DNA of 64,000 nt, taken from NCBI GenBank assembly GCA_038380435.1, contig JAWZYU010000013.1:7092401-7156400 (forward strand), given 5' to 3'. The notes under the pieces were generated by a model. The model had not been told where the DNA came from. It was given only the letters and a program-made list of their open reading frames with translations, and made no database searches. Position 1 is the first letter of the stretch. Every line of letters begins with the position of its first letter. The position numbers and the translations under genes are program-made. This document shows positions 11,113-22,860 of this stretch, in pieces. Source of the DNA: Ryuthela nishihirai (lineage: Eukaryota > Arthropoda > Arachnida > Araneae > Heptathelidae).

Positions 11113-12716
11113 GTAAGTTTCCATTCACACAGAGGAAAAACAAGGCAAATTACAATAGGATAAAAATCCCAGATGTATTACATTTACCTGTGATCTGCTT
11201 ACACTTGGAGAAAGAACTACGTAGGAAGGGAGGATAATTTGCACATAGGGTAGAGAATTGGAAGAAAGGGCCATTAACCTTGACAATAGTCAAAACTTTT
11301 GGTTCTGGCCTTCCCACTTCGACTTCTCTTCATGTTCCTCAAGAAAAATTTCCTTTGTGTATGTTTATAAATATGCTGTCAGCCTCATCCTGTGCATACG
11401 TTGATAAAAATAAAGAAGGTAATATTCATGTTTCATTCAAGCAGTGGCAACACACTTCTTGTACTTCTAAGAACAGGCTGCATAAAGTTAAATAGGTAAT
11501 GTTTAAAATTTCCTCACTTATATTTATTGATTACATTATTTTTATGCTTTTTGAAATCTCTTTTCAAAAATTTGGGGCAATGTTCTTTTTTCTTTATTTT
11601 TGTGTAGTAAGGCTAGTGATATATATAGGCAGAATTTTTTCTGCAAGTTGTAAGAGAAATGTGCGCTTAAAATTTTGTTATTTAGTTTGTTATGCTCAAA
11701 AGTAGAAAAGTAATTGATAATCAATAATTACATCACAGACATATAAAGTGGGTGGTAAATCGTCCTCCTTATCTTTTAATACTATATTACTATTTTTTAT
11801 TTGGAGGGGTACGAACTTTTAAAGTGCTTCTGACTATAATGCAGTTCATTAGTATAAGATTATTTGAGACTAAAGTTTATAGTGAACTTGATTAATGAAT
11901 CAGAAGGAATGCAATTATTCACTGAATACACCATAAAACTAGTAGATTTCAACTGTTCCTTGAAGATGGGTGCATGAACAGATCACAAAGACTCCAAGGA
12001 TCAGATATGGTAGAGATATGAATGGCTATTGGGAGGTAGAATGAAACTTTCTGTCTAGGCCAGCCAGGATCAATCTGGAACACAGTTCTGATGTATCAAT
12101 TTCCCATTCCATTTCAGTAGTATTAAAAATTATTTCTAGCAAAATATGGGTAATCAGGCCAAGATCTGGGGGAAGGGGGGGGACAAGGAAGGGATGCCCC
12201 TTCCCTTTGAGAATGCTAGTAAGGGTAATGGAGGCCAAAAATGATTAAACCTGTGCATATTGCAACTCAAAATGATATTTTTTTTAAAACTACTAAAAAG
12301 AAGGGGGAAATGTTACATTGCAATGGAATTCTAGTCTCTTGATCCCTCCCCCCCCCCCCTTTAATTTACTTCTATATCCAGACCTGTGTGTATTATATAT
12401 ATATTTAACATTTGTATATTCCTTTTTCAAGCATTTTCAGGGGAGTGTCACTCTTTGCACCCCCTCCTCTTTTCTAGTTCTAGACCTGAGATATTACAGT
12501 TATAAATTGACTATAATATTATGTGAAATCATTTTTATGTATAAACAAGAACTTATTACAAATATCTTACTTTATACTTAAATTTCATTTTACCACTTTA
12601 AACAAGTAGATATCATATTGCAATTTGGTAAAGGCTCATTAAATTGGCAAAGGATTGCTGGGTCCAAAAAATTCATAAAACTCAACTCATTTACAAGGTA
12701 TCAGTCTTTTTTTAAT
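11113..12716. other. Intronic DNA, no gene recognised
   Basis: AT-rich with short chance ORFs. It contains G-rich patches (12165-12200) and a poly-C run (about 12346-12360). A segment near 12200-12232, read in reverse complement, resembles the G-rich motif at 8769 and 27945. Confidence 0.3.
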
Positions 12717-13818
12717 GGCCGATATTCTTGCTTCTACAAGCATCGTCAAATCCTACATTGGTGGAAGTCTTCCAGTATATATGGCTTTAGCCTTTAATAG
12801 TGAGGATAAGGGTATTTGCCCCATGCCTGCGATCAGGGGGCTGTTTGATATTGTTGGCCCTATCTATCTCAATAAACATAGTTTCTTTAAAAAGCCTACT
12901 ATTCATTTTCTCTCACACAAGAATTCTGTCGTTATAATTTTGATATTCTCAGCTTGCAAGAGACCAAATCGACAGATAAAGGTCAGATTCTTAAAAATAA
13001 TCTTAAATTTCTCTTTTCAGGGAAGACGATAATAAGCATCACAAAGGCAAGGTCTGCTTCTCAGCAGACAAGCCAGTGATGCTCTTCTAGGATATGAATG
13101 CATTAATGAAAGGTTTCTTACAGCAAATTTTCAGACAAGCATAAAAGACTTGAATGTTATCTGCTGTTATACCACCACTGAGGATGCCGAGCAGAATGAG
13201 AAGGATATGCTTTAAGGACAACTTCGGATTTTTTTTATTCTGTCAAGAAAGGAGATATTACCCTTGTTCTAGGTGACTTCAATGGAAGTTGGTAATGACT
13301 CTAACCTTTGGGGAGGGGTGATAGGCCCTTTTGGTATTGGTAGCTGCAATGGCAATGGGCAACGTCTCCTACAGGTAAGTAAATTCAATGGTTTCAGAAT
13401 AACTAACATATTACAAACACCGCGACATACATAAGTACACATGGGTTTCACCTGATGGGCTGCATAAGAATATGATTGATTATATATTAATTGGCAGCAA
13501 ATGGGCTAGTTCTGTTAGGAATACCAGGTCATATAGGGAAGCTGAAATTGGATCTGACCATTATCTTGTTAAAAGTGTCTTTCAACTTAAATTTAAGAAG
13601 TGTTGTGCTAAGGTTAAAAAATTTCCTTTAATTGTGAAGCTCTGAAAGACCCAATTATAGCTAAAGCTTACCATGATAGGTTACTTAGTCATCATGACAG
13701 TCATGGTTTGCTCATTACTGAAGTTGAGGAAGAATGGGGCCATTTTAAACAGGCTTTACCTGAATCTAACAGTACTGTTTTTAGTTTTACTAACAGTTTA
13801 ACTAACAGTACTGTTTTA
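12717..13818 (+). mobile_element. RTE-like LINE fragment (N-terminal and endonuclease region)
   Basis: Plus-strand fragment beginning within the leader, with readable pieces GICPMPAIRGLFDIVGP and endonuclease-region nucleotides up to the linker (13730-13790). It ends next to a SINE-A fragment at about 13822. Numerous frameshifts break it, and the 5' extreme and RT are absent. A small local duplication of ACTAACAGTACTGTTTT occurs at its right edge. Confidence 0.85.
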
Positions 13819-13821
13819 GGA

Positions 13822-13996
13822 TTTGGGTTGTTTTACCTCTGAGCGGCACTTTTTTGCACACTATGGGCTAAATGGCCAGATCACATGGACCCTGAAGGCT
13901 CAGAGAAGGTTGAGGAGGGGACCCACTGGAACAGCTGTTGGGAGACAGATGGTAGCCTCCCATCGAGGCCATCCAGTGTGTTCTTTAACATGCACA
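13822..13996 (-). mobile_element. SINE-A 3' half
   Basis: Minus-strand 3' half of the SINE-A body, from its tail (read as TTTGGGTTGTTTTACC on the plus strand) to CATGCACAGG. The tRNA-related head is missing. Confidence 0.85.
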
Positions 13997-14216
13997 GGAG
14001 CCTAAAAAAACACATTCCAGTTTTTACAGTACAGAAGCTGTTAATTTATATTAGTAGTTACAATATATAATAAATATTTTCACCACATCAGTTTCATGTT
14101 TATTTTTCAATGTTCACCTTCAGTAAGAAAAATAAATATCCATTTCAACTTTTGGGGCTTCTTGACCTCGATATACCTTAGGGCCTAAAAAGGTCAAAGT
14201 CTGGACCTAATACCTA

Positions 14217-14425
14217 CAGATTGCCAAACAAGGTTATGAACAGTGAGCCTAAATGCCTCAGGAAAAGGGAGAGACCTAGGATGCAGTGAGCAGACAATTT
14301 CAAACAGGACCTCACTAAAATTAGCCTACAGTAGGCAAATGCAACAGCTCTAGTTCAGGACAGACATGTTTGGTGGAGTAAAATAAACACTCTGATTGAA
14401 CCTCTGCAGCCCATAGCAATGAGGG
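14217..14425 (+). mobile_element. RTE-like LINE 3' end
   Basis: A plus-strand fragment matching the last ~200 bp of the RTE ORF (the R-P-R-M-x-W region and the Q-W/L-V-G end) and the CAGCCCATAGCAATGAGGGA terminus. It directly abuts the giant CATA array. Confidence 0.85.
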
Positions 14426-14426
14426 A

Positions 14427-15950
14427 CATACATACATACATACATACATACATACATACATACATACATACATACATACATACATACATACATACATACA
14501 TACATACATACATACATACATACATACATACATACATACATACATACATACATACATACATACATACATACATACATACATACATACATACATACATACA
14601 TACATACATACATACATACATACATACATACATACATACATACATACATACATACATACATACATACATACATACATACATACATACATACATACATACA
14701 TACATACATACATACATACATACATACATACATACATACATACATACATACATACATACATACATACATACATACATACATACATACATACATACATACA
14801 TACATACATACATACATACATACATACATACATACATACATACATACATACATACATACATACATACATACATACATACATACATACATACATACATACA
14901 TACATACATACATACATACATACATACATACATACATACATACATACATACATACATACATACATACATACATACATACATACATACATACATACATACA
15001 TACATACATACATACATACATACATACATACATACATACATACATACATACATACATACATACATACATACATACATACATACATACATACATACATACA
15101 TACATACATACATACATACATACATACATACATACATACATACATACATACATACATACATACATACATACATACATACATACATACATACATACATACA
15201 TACATACATACATACATACATACATACATACATACATACATACATACATACATACATACATACATACATACATACATACATACATACATACATACATACA
15301 TACATACATACATACATACATACATACATACATACATACATACATACATACATACATACATACATACATACATACATACATACATACATACATACATACA
15401 TACATACATACATACATACATACATACATACATACATACATACATACATACATACATACATACATACATACATACATACATACATACATACATACATACA
15501 TACATACATACATACATACATACATACATACATACATACATACATACATACATACATACATACATACATACATACATACATACATACATACATACATACA
15601 TACATACATACATACATACATACATACATACATACATACATACATACATACATACATACATACATACATACATACATACATACATACATACATACATACA
15701 TACATACATACATACATACATACATACATACATACATACATACATACATACATACATACATACATACATACATACATACATACATACATACATACATACA
15801 TACATACATACATACATACATACATACATACATACATACATACATACATACATACATACATACATACATACATACATACATACATACATACATACATACA
15901 TACATACATACATACATACATACATACATACATTCATACATACATACATA
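14427..15950. repeat. Giant (CATA)n microsatellite, 381 units
   Basis: 1,524 bp of tandem CATA, with one visible substitution at 15934 (CATT). A 4-bp repeat of this composition has no stop in several frames, so long TYIH or YVCM reading frames arise; these are not genes. An RTE 3' end on the plus strand lies immediately to the left. A 15-bp minus-strand RTE 3' terminus (CAGCAGCCATGGGCT, 15953-15967) lies immediately to the right, so the array occupies the position of retrotransposon tails. Confidence 0.98.
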
Positions 15951-16136
15951 GTCAGCAGCCATGGGCTTTTGATAGAGCACATACTGTATATACATATGCA
16001 TGCATGTGTAATTCAAATATATTCAATGCTGTTGAGTTGAACCAGTCATTAATTTGTACACATAATGTGTGAAAAAGCATAAGTTAAAAACAGTTCAATT
16101 TAGTATAAAAGTTTTAACAGGAATTTGACTACTAAC

Positions 16137-16203
16137 CAATTCTCTTTGTACTTCCAGTGCCATTTTCCTGAGCTTATCTTTGGACTGCCGTAACAAAGAA
16201 ATT
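16137..16203 (-). CDS. TCHP: Trichoplein (TCHP)-like gene, internal exon D
   Basis: A 67-bp minus-strand exon with acceptor CTTTACAG and donor TTG|GTTAGT. Its first base completes the arginine codon begun by exon C, then 22 codons follow (ISLLRQSKDKL then RKMALEVQREL). It ends in phase 0, as exon E requires. An earlier GT (after CTGGAA) would also be in phase. The longer form is preferred because its last residues and the start of exon E align gaplessly with trichoplein's Q-x-E-E-L-E-x-D-x-x-x-L segment. The intron to exon C (16204-25105) is about 8.9 kb. Confidence 0.75.
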
Positions 16204-16374
16204 CTGTAAAGATTATTATTTAATATTCTTATTAAGAATAATACTATACATATGGAGGCCAACATTTCTCCTTATAATATTCAAAGGTCAAAAACATTCA
16301 TTATACAGGTTGTAGAGTAAATGCATAGCACAAATTCAAGGACAATGTCTAGGGTCCAAAAGAAATAAAAAGTC

Positions 16375-16760
16375 CTACAAATGTTTGTCCAGAAATATAT
16401 ATTTGGAAGTCTGTGCATACATGTTATGCTACAATTGATGTTCAAAGTTATGTCCTTGAATGTAAGACTTGGCTCATCATAATAATGACTATTGAACATG
16501 TTCAGAGATTTGAGGAGTAATCCTAATTTTACCAAATGCACCTTAATCACTGAAGTTCTCTGAAATCCAGATTGTTTCATACACCAAGCTTTCTAAGTGA
16601 TCCTTACTGAAAAAAATCCAGTGGATTAAAGTCTGGTGACTGTGCTGCCCATGCAACAGGGCCAATGTGACTATCCATCTCAATGAAAAGACAGCATCAA
16701 AGTATAGCATAAGCAGATATACTTCATATGCACAACTAAGCTGATGAAGTAGCATATAAC
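16375..16760 (-). pseudogene. Tc1/mariner-superfamily transposase C-terminus, relic
   Basis: Minus-strand frames give YFDAVFSLRWI, then a segment readable as AWAAQSPDFNPLDFF, and further down IRITPQISEHVQ and GHNFEH. This is the familiar end of IS630/Tc1/mariner transposases: R-W-I, W-x-x-x-S-P-D-x-N-P-L-D-F-F carrying the last catalytic aspartate, and a C-terminal R-x-T-P-x-I / F-E-H tail. Stops occur throughout and the catalytic centre upstream is missing. It ends against a possible hAT-like terminus at 16764. Confidence 0.75.
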
Positions 16761-16779
16761 AAGCAGGGCCGCACCCAGG

Positions 16780-19249
16780 AAGTTGACCGCCCCTACTTAA
16801 GAGTCATTATAATCTTTGGCACCAGGGGGGAAATGCAATGTCACCCCCTCCTGGAAAAAATTGATCGAAATTAATTTACATTAGATGATATCAGGTATAC
16901 CAAAAAAAAAATTTTTTTTTCTCTTTATAGAAATGTAAATTTGAGGGAAGGGGATTCACGTTTTCTTTTATTGTCAGAAATGCTTTATTTATTTTAATTT
17001 ATTATTATAAAAAACATGTTTACATGTATTTTCAATAAAAAGTTAACTTTTTTTTAATTTTCAGGTATCTTAAGTTGTATGATGCATACAGAGCCTGACT
17101 TTGACCATCTGAGGTTCTCATATAATGCAATGTATGGACTAGCCTTAGTGAAATGAACTAAAAGAAATATATCTTATTTTTATGACAAACCATTTTGCTA
17201 CTATCTGTAACTTTTTAACAATGAGAAATAATGAAAGCATTAAAAAATTCCATTCTGAAGCTGAAAATGTTCTCCATCATTTATGATGATTTTTCTCCAT
17301 CATTATGGAGAAAAACTTTTCCAAAAGCAGGAGTGAACATTTATATTGACTAACAGGTTTTTATTTTTCAATTTTTGTTCCTTAATTTCTCAGGAATAAA
17401 ACCACTTTTTTTTAAAGGAAACTTCGGTATTATTTAATTTGGGTTGTTTAACTTTTCTGGATGAAAACCTCATTTTGAAACTTGTTAAATATATATATAA
17501 AAGCCATTTTCACATCCAATTTTCGGAATAAACGTTTCAATGCATCCCTTAAATATAGATATCCAGTGGTGTGAAATCGGAACTTCTTGGGGGAGTCTAC
17601 AAGAATGGTGGAATTGGCATTTAAGACATGTGATATTCACAGAACACCATGCCATTATGAAAAGAAAAGTTTGAGAATTTCTTGACATTTTAAAACACAA
17701 TTACTTTTAAAAACACAATTAAAATACACTATTACTTTTTCAGTAAAAGAGTTAAATTTCAAATATAAAAACTTATTTGCTTAATCTCCCTTTGCTGTAC
17801 TATACCCAGAGTAAGTATTGTTTAGATCATGCATTTCCAAACCAAACTTAGAGAAAAGTCACTATGAAAAAAAACTATATCCGTAAAGAGCAGCAGAAAA
17901 ATGTATGTTCTTAAAAGTGAAAATATACATTTCTAATGAGCAATGCAATGAATTGGGGGGAAAAAACCTATATTAACAAGAAACTATCTTAATTAGAAAC
18001 CAAAAATATGCATTTTTAATGAGAACCATGAATTGGCAAAAAAGTTTAGTTTGTACCTAAAAATATTTCTCAAAAAATTAGAAAAAAAGAGCCAAATTCA
18101 GCATATTGATCATTTGTTTTATGAGCTTCAGATTGGAAGGGCCTGGTTTAGATGTTTCTGCCCTTTTAGAGAAACAAAATTTTAAATTAAGAAAAAAAAG
18201 CTGAAAAAAATTTTCAGACCCCCCAGCTTCATTTTAAATGATTTAATTTAAAAACAATAAAATTTCACTGTTAAAGCTCACATTTGGAAAAAAATAATTA
18301 TTTTCTGCCCGATGAACTAATGACCAGCGCGTTTCGCTACTGATTGAAGGAATCCAGACAATCAGTCTAGTTTTCAAATATAAAAATTTTAAAAAATACG
18401 CGAAATACTCTGGTGGAAAACGTAGAAAAAATGTTTTTAGACTCCAATATCAGTAAAATCGGTTAAATTAATAAAAGTAAACTTTAATTTTTCTTTGCTA
18501 TACCTGTTTCAAATAAAGTTTTATTTTCAGCTTGTTTCAGACTTAAGCAATTTAATGCATCTAAGAAATTCTGAATTTGCATTTACTTTAATGTAGGTAA
18601 AACCATAACTCCAAGTAAACAATGGGATGGAGCATAATTCAAAGTAGTATACGAGGGTCCTCATAAAACATTTCATTTGACACCTAACTTGTAATTGCAT
18701 GCCCTAGCTTTCTGAAGATACATACGAGATGAAATAGAACAATGGAAGGTTACATGAAGAAATTGAGCGAGTTCAAATATTTAGGAAGTTTTCAATTTAT
18801 ATGCACATAATACTTAGTTTCTTTTATGCAATTCAAAATTCTAAAACTCCTACTGTCCCATAGTTAGAAAAATTAACTCATTAAGATGAATTTTGATCTG
18901 GTAATATTCAAGATTTGTGGCCAATGGACATTTTTTAGCCATTCTGGATTACTTTTGGCCATGTGAATGCAAGAAAAGTTCATAAAAGACATCAATATTT
19001 TTAAACATATATTTATGTAAGACTGCTGGGGATGGAGAATCAAGATAGTATAAAATGATATATATATATTTATCAAAAAACTTGTGAAATCTCAGTAAAA
19101 TGGCCCAATATAAAAAAAATTCAATCTCTAATAGATGTGGTATATGACAGTTATTCAAAGGCATATTTTTCTGGCAATTTCTTTAATTTAAACCTATTTG
19201 TTCTTCAATTTTTGTCATGATACTCTTAATTTTATGCTATGTCTAGCAA
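16780..19249. other. AT-rich region, no gene recognised
   Basis: No coding or RNA features seen. A stretch near 18660-18700 (TTTCATTTGACACCTAACTTG) resembles the core of the ~140-bp repeats at 32.6-33.3 kb. Confidence 0.35.
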
Positions 19250-19260
19250 AGTTATTTTCA

Positions 19261-22200
19261 TCATCATCATCATCATCCTCAAGCAGCCATGGGCTACGGA
19301 GGTCCAACCAGACCGTGCAATTTAGTTCTCCAAGCAAGTCTATCCTGAGCTACATCTATGGCATCTGACCACTGCACACCAATTCTAACAAGGTCCTGTT
19401 TGACATTGTCTGCCCACCGCATCCTAGGTCCCCCTTCTTTCTGAGGCCTTTAGGCACACTGTTCATAACCCTATTCGCCAATCTATAATTATTCATACGG
19501 GCAACATGGCCAAACCAACAAAGTCTCTCTCTGCACAATATGCTGCTTAAAGGAGGTTGCAAACTCCTTTGCCTAACCTCATCATTAGTTACAAAGTTGA
19601 ACCACCTAATGCCCAAGATACTGCATAAGCATCTGGAATCAAAAGCATCTAGTTTCCTGTTATCTTGTTTACAAAGTGTCCAAGTTTCACTACTGTAACT
19701 AACCCAAGAAAGAACCAAACTACTATAGTCTAATTTTAGTCTTTAGGTGCTTACACCTATTTCTCCACACTCTCCATAGATTCTTAAAAGTCCCGGCAGC
19801 AATCCCTAATCATGTGTTAATCTCATGCCGCACATCACCATTATCTGTTACATAGCTCCCAAGATAATTAAACTGTGACACCTGCTCAAGACTGCAACCA
19901 TTCAGATTAACTGAATCACAGCCTGCCTGACCAATTTTCATCACTTTAGTTTTATCTCTGTTTATAACCAAACCTACTCTACTACCAGTCTCATCAACAG
20001 CTCGAATGAAAGAGTTCATCTCATCAACATCATTTGCCAAAAGGGCTAAATCATCAGCATAATCTAAATCAGAAATTTTCGCATCTCCAGTCCATTTAAG
20101 GCCAAAATCTTTCCCTTGAAGTGAATTTCGCATAACATAATCAATAACCAAGCTAAAGAGAAAAGGAGACAAAATGCACCCTTGTCAAACACCAGAAGTA
20201 ATCCTAAACCAATTGCTACAAGACTTACCAACTCTCACACACGACTCAGTGTTATTATAGAGAGCTTTCATTATGTTAACTAACTTGTCTGGTATACCAT
20301 ATGATCTTACAATCAACCACAAATCATGACGATCAATAGAGTCGAAAGCCTTTTTGAAATCAACAAAGCTAGCAACCAAAGGTTTCTGAAACTCTAAACA
20401 TTTCTCTAGAATCTGCCTAAGTGAAAATATCTGATCCACACATCCCCTACCACTTCTGAATCCACATTGCTCATCACGCAATTGACTGTCAACCAGATTC
20501 TTAATTCTATTAAGCACAATCATGGAAAGAACTTTACCTGGAACAAAGAGTAGGCTGATACCTCTATAGTTATCACAAGAACTGCAATCACCTTTTTTGA
20601 AAATAGGGATAACAATAGCTCTGGTAAAATCCTTAGGAACCATGCCTTTATCATAAAAGATATTCAGAATTTTAGTCATCCAAGTGGTAACCGAAACATT
20701 CCCAGCTCTAAGCATTTCGGTAGTAATTTCATCTACCCCTGGGGATTTATGTAGTTTAAGTTTAGAAACAGCCAAAATAACTTCAGATTGTGTTATAGGG
20801 CCAACATTAAAGCCACCAATGCATCTATCATCATTGCAAACAATGGGAATAGAACTAACTACATTGTTTAGAACATCACTGAAATGCTCAGCCCACCTAG
20901 CCATGACAGAATCCTCCCCTTCTATAACCTTACCTTGTTTATCCTTCAATCCCTGTATACCTGTCCGTTTTCTACCAACAAAACATTAACTATCTGGTAC
21001 AGCTCTCTGCTGTTGTGCTGTCTAACTGCTTCCTCGGCTTTGTCAGCCAGACCATCAAGCCAAAGATTCTTATCAGCAGCTAACTGATCTTTTACACGTT
21101 TATTAAGGTCTCTGTAATGCATTCTATTAGGACTAGTAGGGTATTGATTAAGGACATTCCTGCAGTTCTTTCTTTCTGAAATAAGCTCAAGTGCCTTATC
21201 ACTTAAATAATTCTGCCTCCTCTGCTCCTTTTTTCCTAAAAGAGTACTGTTAGTGTCCAAAAAGCCTGTTTAAAATGATCCCATTCTTCCTCCACTTCAG
21301 TAGTAAGCATACCATGACTGTCATAATGACTAAGTAACCTATCATGGTAAGCTTTGGCTATAACAGGATCTTTCAGAGCTTCAGTATTAAAAGTAAATTT
21401 TTTAACCCTAGCACAACACTTTTTAAGTTTAAGTTGCAAGACACTTTTAATAAGGTAATGGTCAGATCCAATTTCAGCTCCCCTATATGCCCTGGTATTC
21501 CTAACAGAACTAGCCCATTTGCTGTTAATTAATATGTAATCAATCATATTCTTATGCAGCCCATCAGGTGAAACCCATGTGTACTTACTTATGTATGTCA
21601 CGGTATTTGTAATAAGTGTTAGTTATTCTGAATCCATTGAGTTTACTTACCTGTAGGAGACACTGCCCATTGCCATTGTAGCTATCAATAACAAAAAGGC
21701 CTATTACTCCTGCCCAAAGGTCAGAGTCAGTACCAACTTTGGCACTGAAGTCCCCAAGAACAAGGGTAATATCTCCTTTCTTGACAGAATTCAAAATATC
21801 CTGAAGTTATTCATAAAATCTATCCTTCTCATCCTCATCAGCATCGTCAGTGGGGGCATAACAGCAGATAACATTCGTCTTTAACGCTTGTCTGAAATTT
21901 TGCTGTAAGAAACCTTTCATTAATGCACTCATATCCTAGAAGAGCATCACTAGCGTGTCTGCTGAGAAGCAGACCCACGCCTTGGTGATGCTTATTGTCG
22001 TCCCTCCCTGAAAACAGAAATTTAAGATTATTTTTAAGAATCTGACCTTTATCTGTCCATCTGGTCTCTTGCAAGCCTAGAATATCTAAATTATAACGGT
22101 GGAATTCTTGTGTGAGGACATCAAGAGGAAAAGTTCTGTGCAGAGTCCTCACATTCCAACTACCTATGGAGAGAAAATGGTTGGTGGGATGTTTAAAGAA

Positions 22201-22849
22201 ACTATGTTTATTGGGAGAGGGAATGCCGACAATATCAAACAGCCCCCTAATCGCAGACATGGGACAAAGATCCATTCCCCCACCACTAAAGGCTGAAGCC
22301 ATCTACACTGGAAGACTTCCTCCAATGTAGAATTTGATGATGCCAATAGAAGCAAAGAGTTCAGGTGCCTGCGATGACTTCTGCTCAGGATTATCCACCA
22401 GCTGATAAACATATCCTGTGAATCTATTCACTTGGGGCTGTCAACCCACAAACAAACAGAAAACACAGTGGAAGATTTTCCCTCCACAGAAGCCCACCAG
22501 TGCAGCAAAATCAGGATCCATAATCAAGCTCAGAGCCATATATCTGTCCAGTCCAGTGGGTTTATATGGTCAGCACCAGGACCCTGTGTGGTTGACCACT
22601 CCTCAGCAGGGTAGGAAAAAAAAGAAAAGTAGCCATAGTTGTCCAGATCAGTAGGCCACACTAATCTGGCAGCCCTCCCCTTCCGTTCACTTCCACAAGA
22701 GAGTATCTCTTTCGAAAGGTACTAACGGTCTGCACCATGAGAAGGCGGGTCGGACATTAGGTGCTAGGCCTGGCCGGTTCTATGCATCATCGCAGGGGAT
22801 TGGTGCATAGCTCTCCTTCCAGTGACTACTTAGCTACCATTTACAGATC
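19261..22849 (-). mobile_element. Near full-length RTE-like LINE with 11-bp TSD, broken ORF
   Basis: Minus-strand copy with a 3' (CAT)n tail at 19261 and the family 5' end (CCATTTACAGATC) at 22849. The 11-bp sequence AGTTATTTTCA occurs immediately outside both ends (19250-19260 and 22850-22860), so this is a complete insertion. Pieces in element order are the endonuclease start (22302-21847), endonuclease end/linker (21794-21236), linker/RT (21260-20185, containing VDFKKAFDSIDR), RT with LDYADDLALLA (20172-19810) and the C-terminal tail (19718-19356). A handful of frameshifts and stops inactivate it. It appears fairly young, with high similarity to the intact copy. Confidence 0.95.
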
Positions 22850-22860
22850 AGTTATTTTCA

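Noticed and set aside
14427..15950. CRISPR-like or satellite centromere array
   Set aside because: Uniform 4-bp unit with no spacers; too small for a centromeric satellite call.
14321..16016. Four long reading frames (510-553 codons, TYIH or YVCM repeats)
   Set aside because: They are translations of the CATA microsatellite, which lacks stops in several frames on both strands; no conserved protein content.
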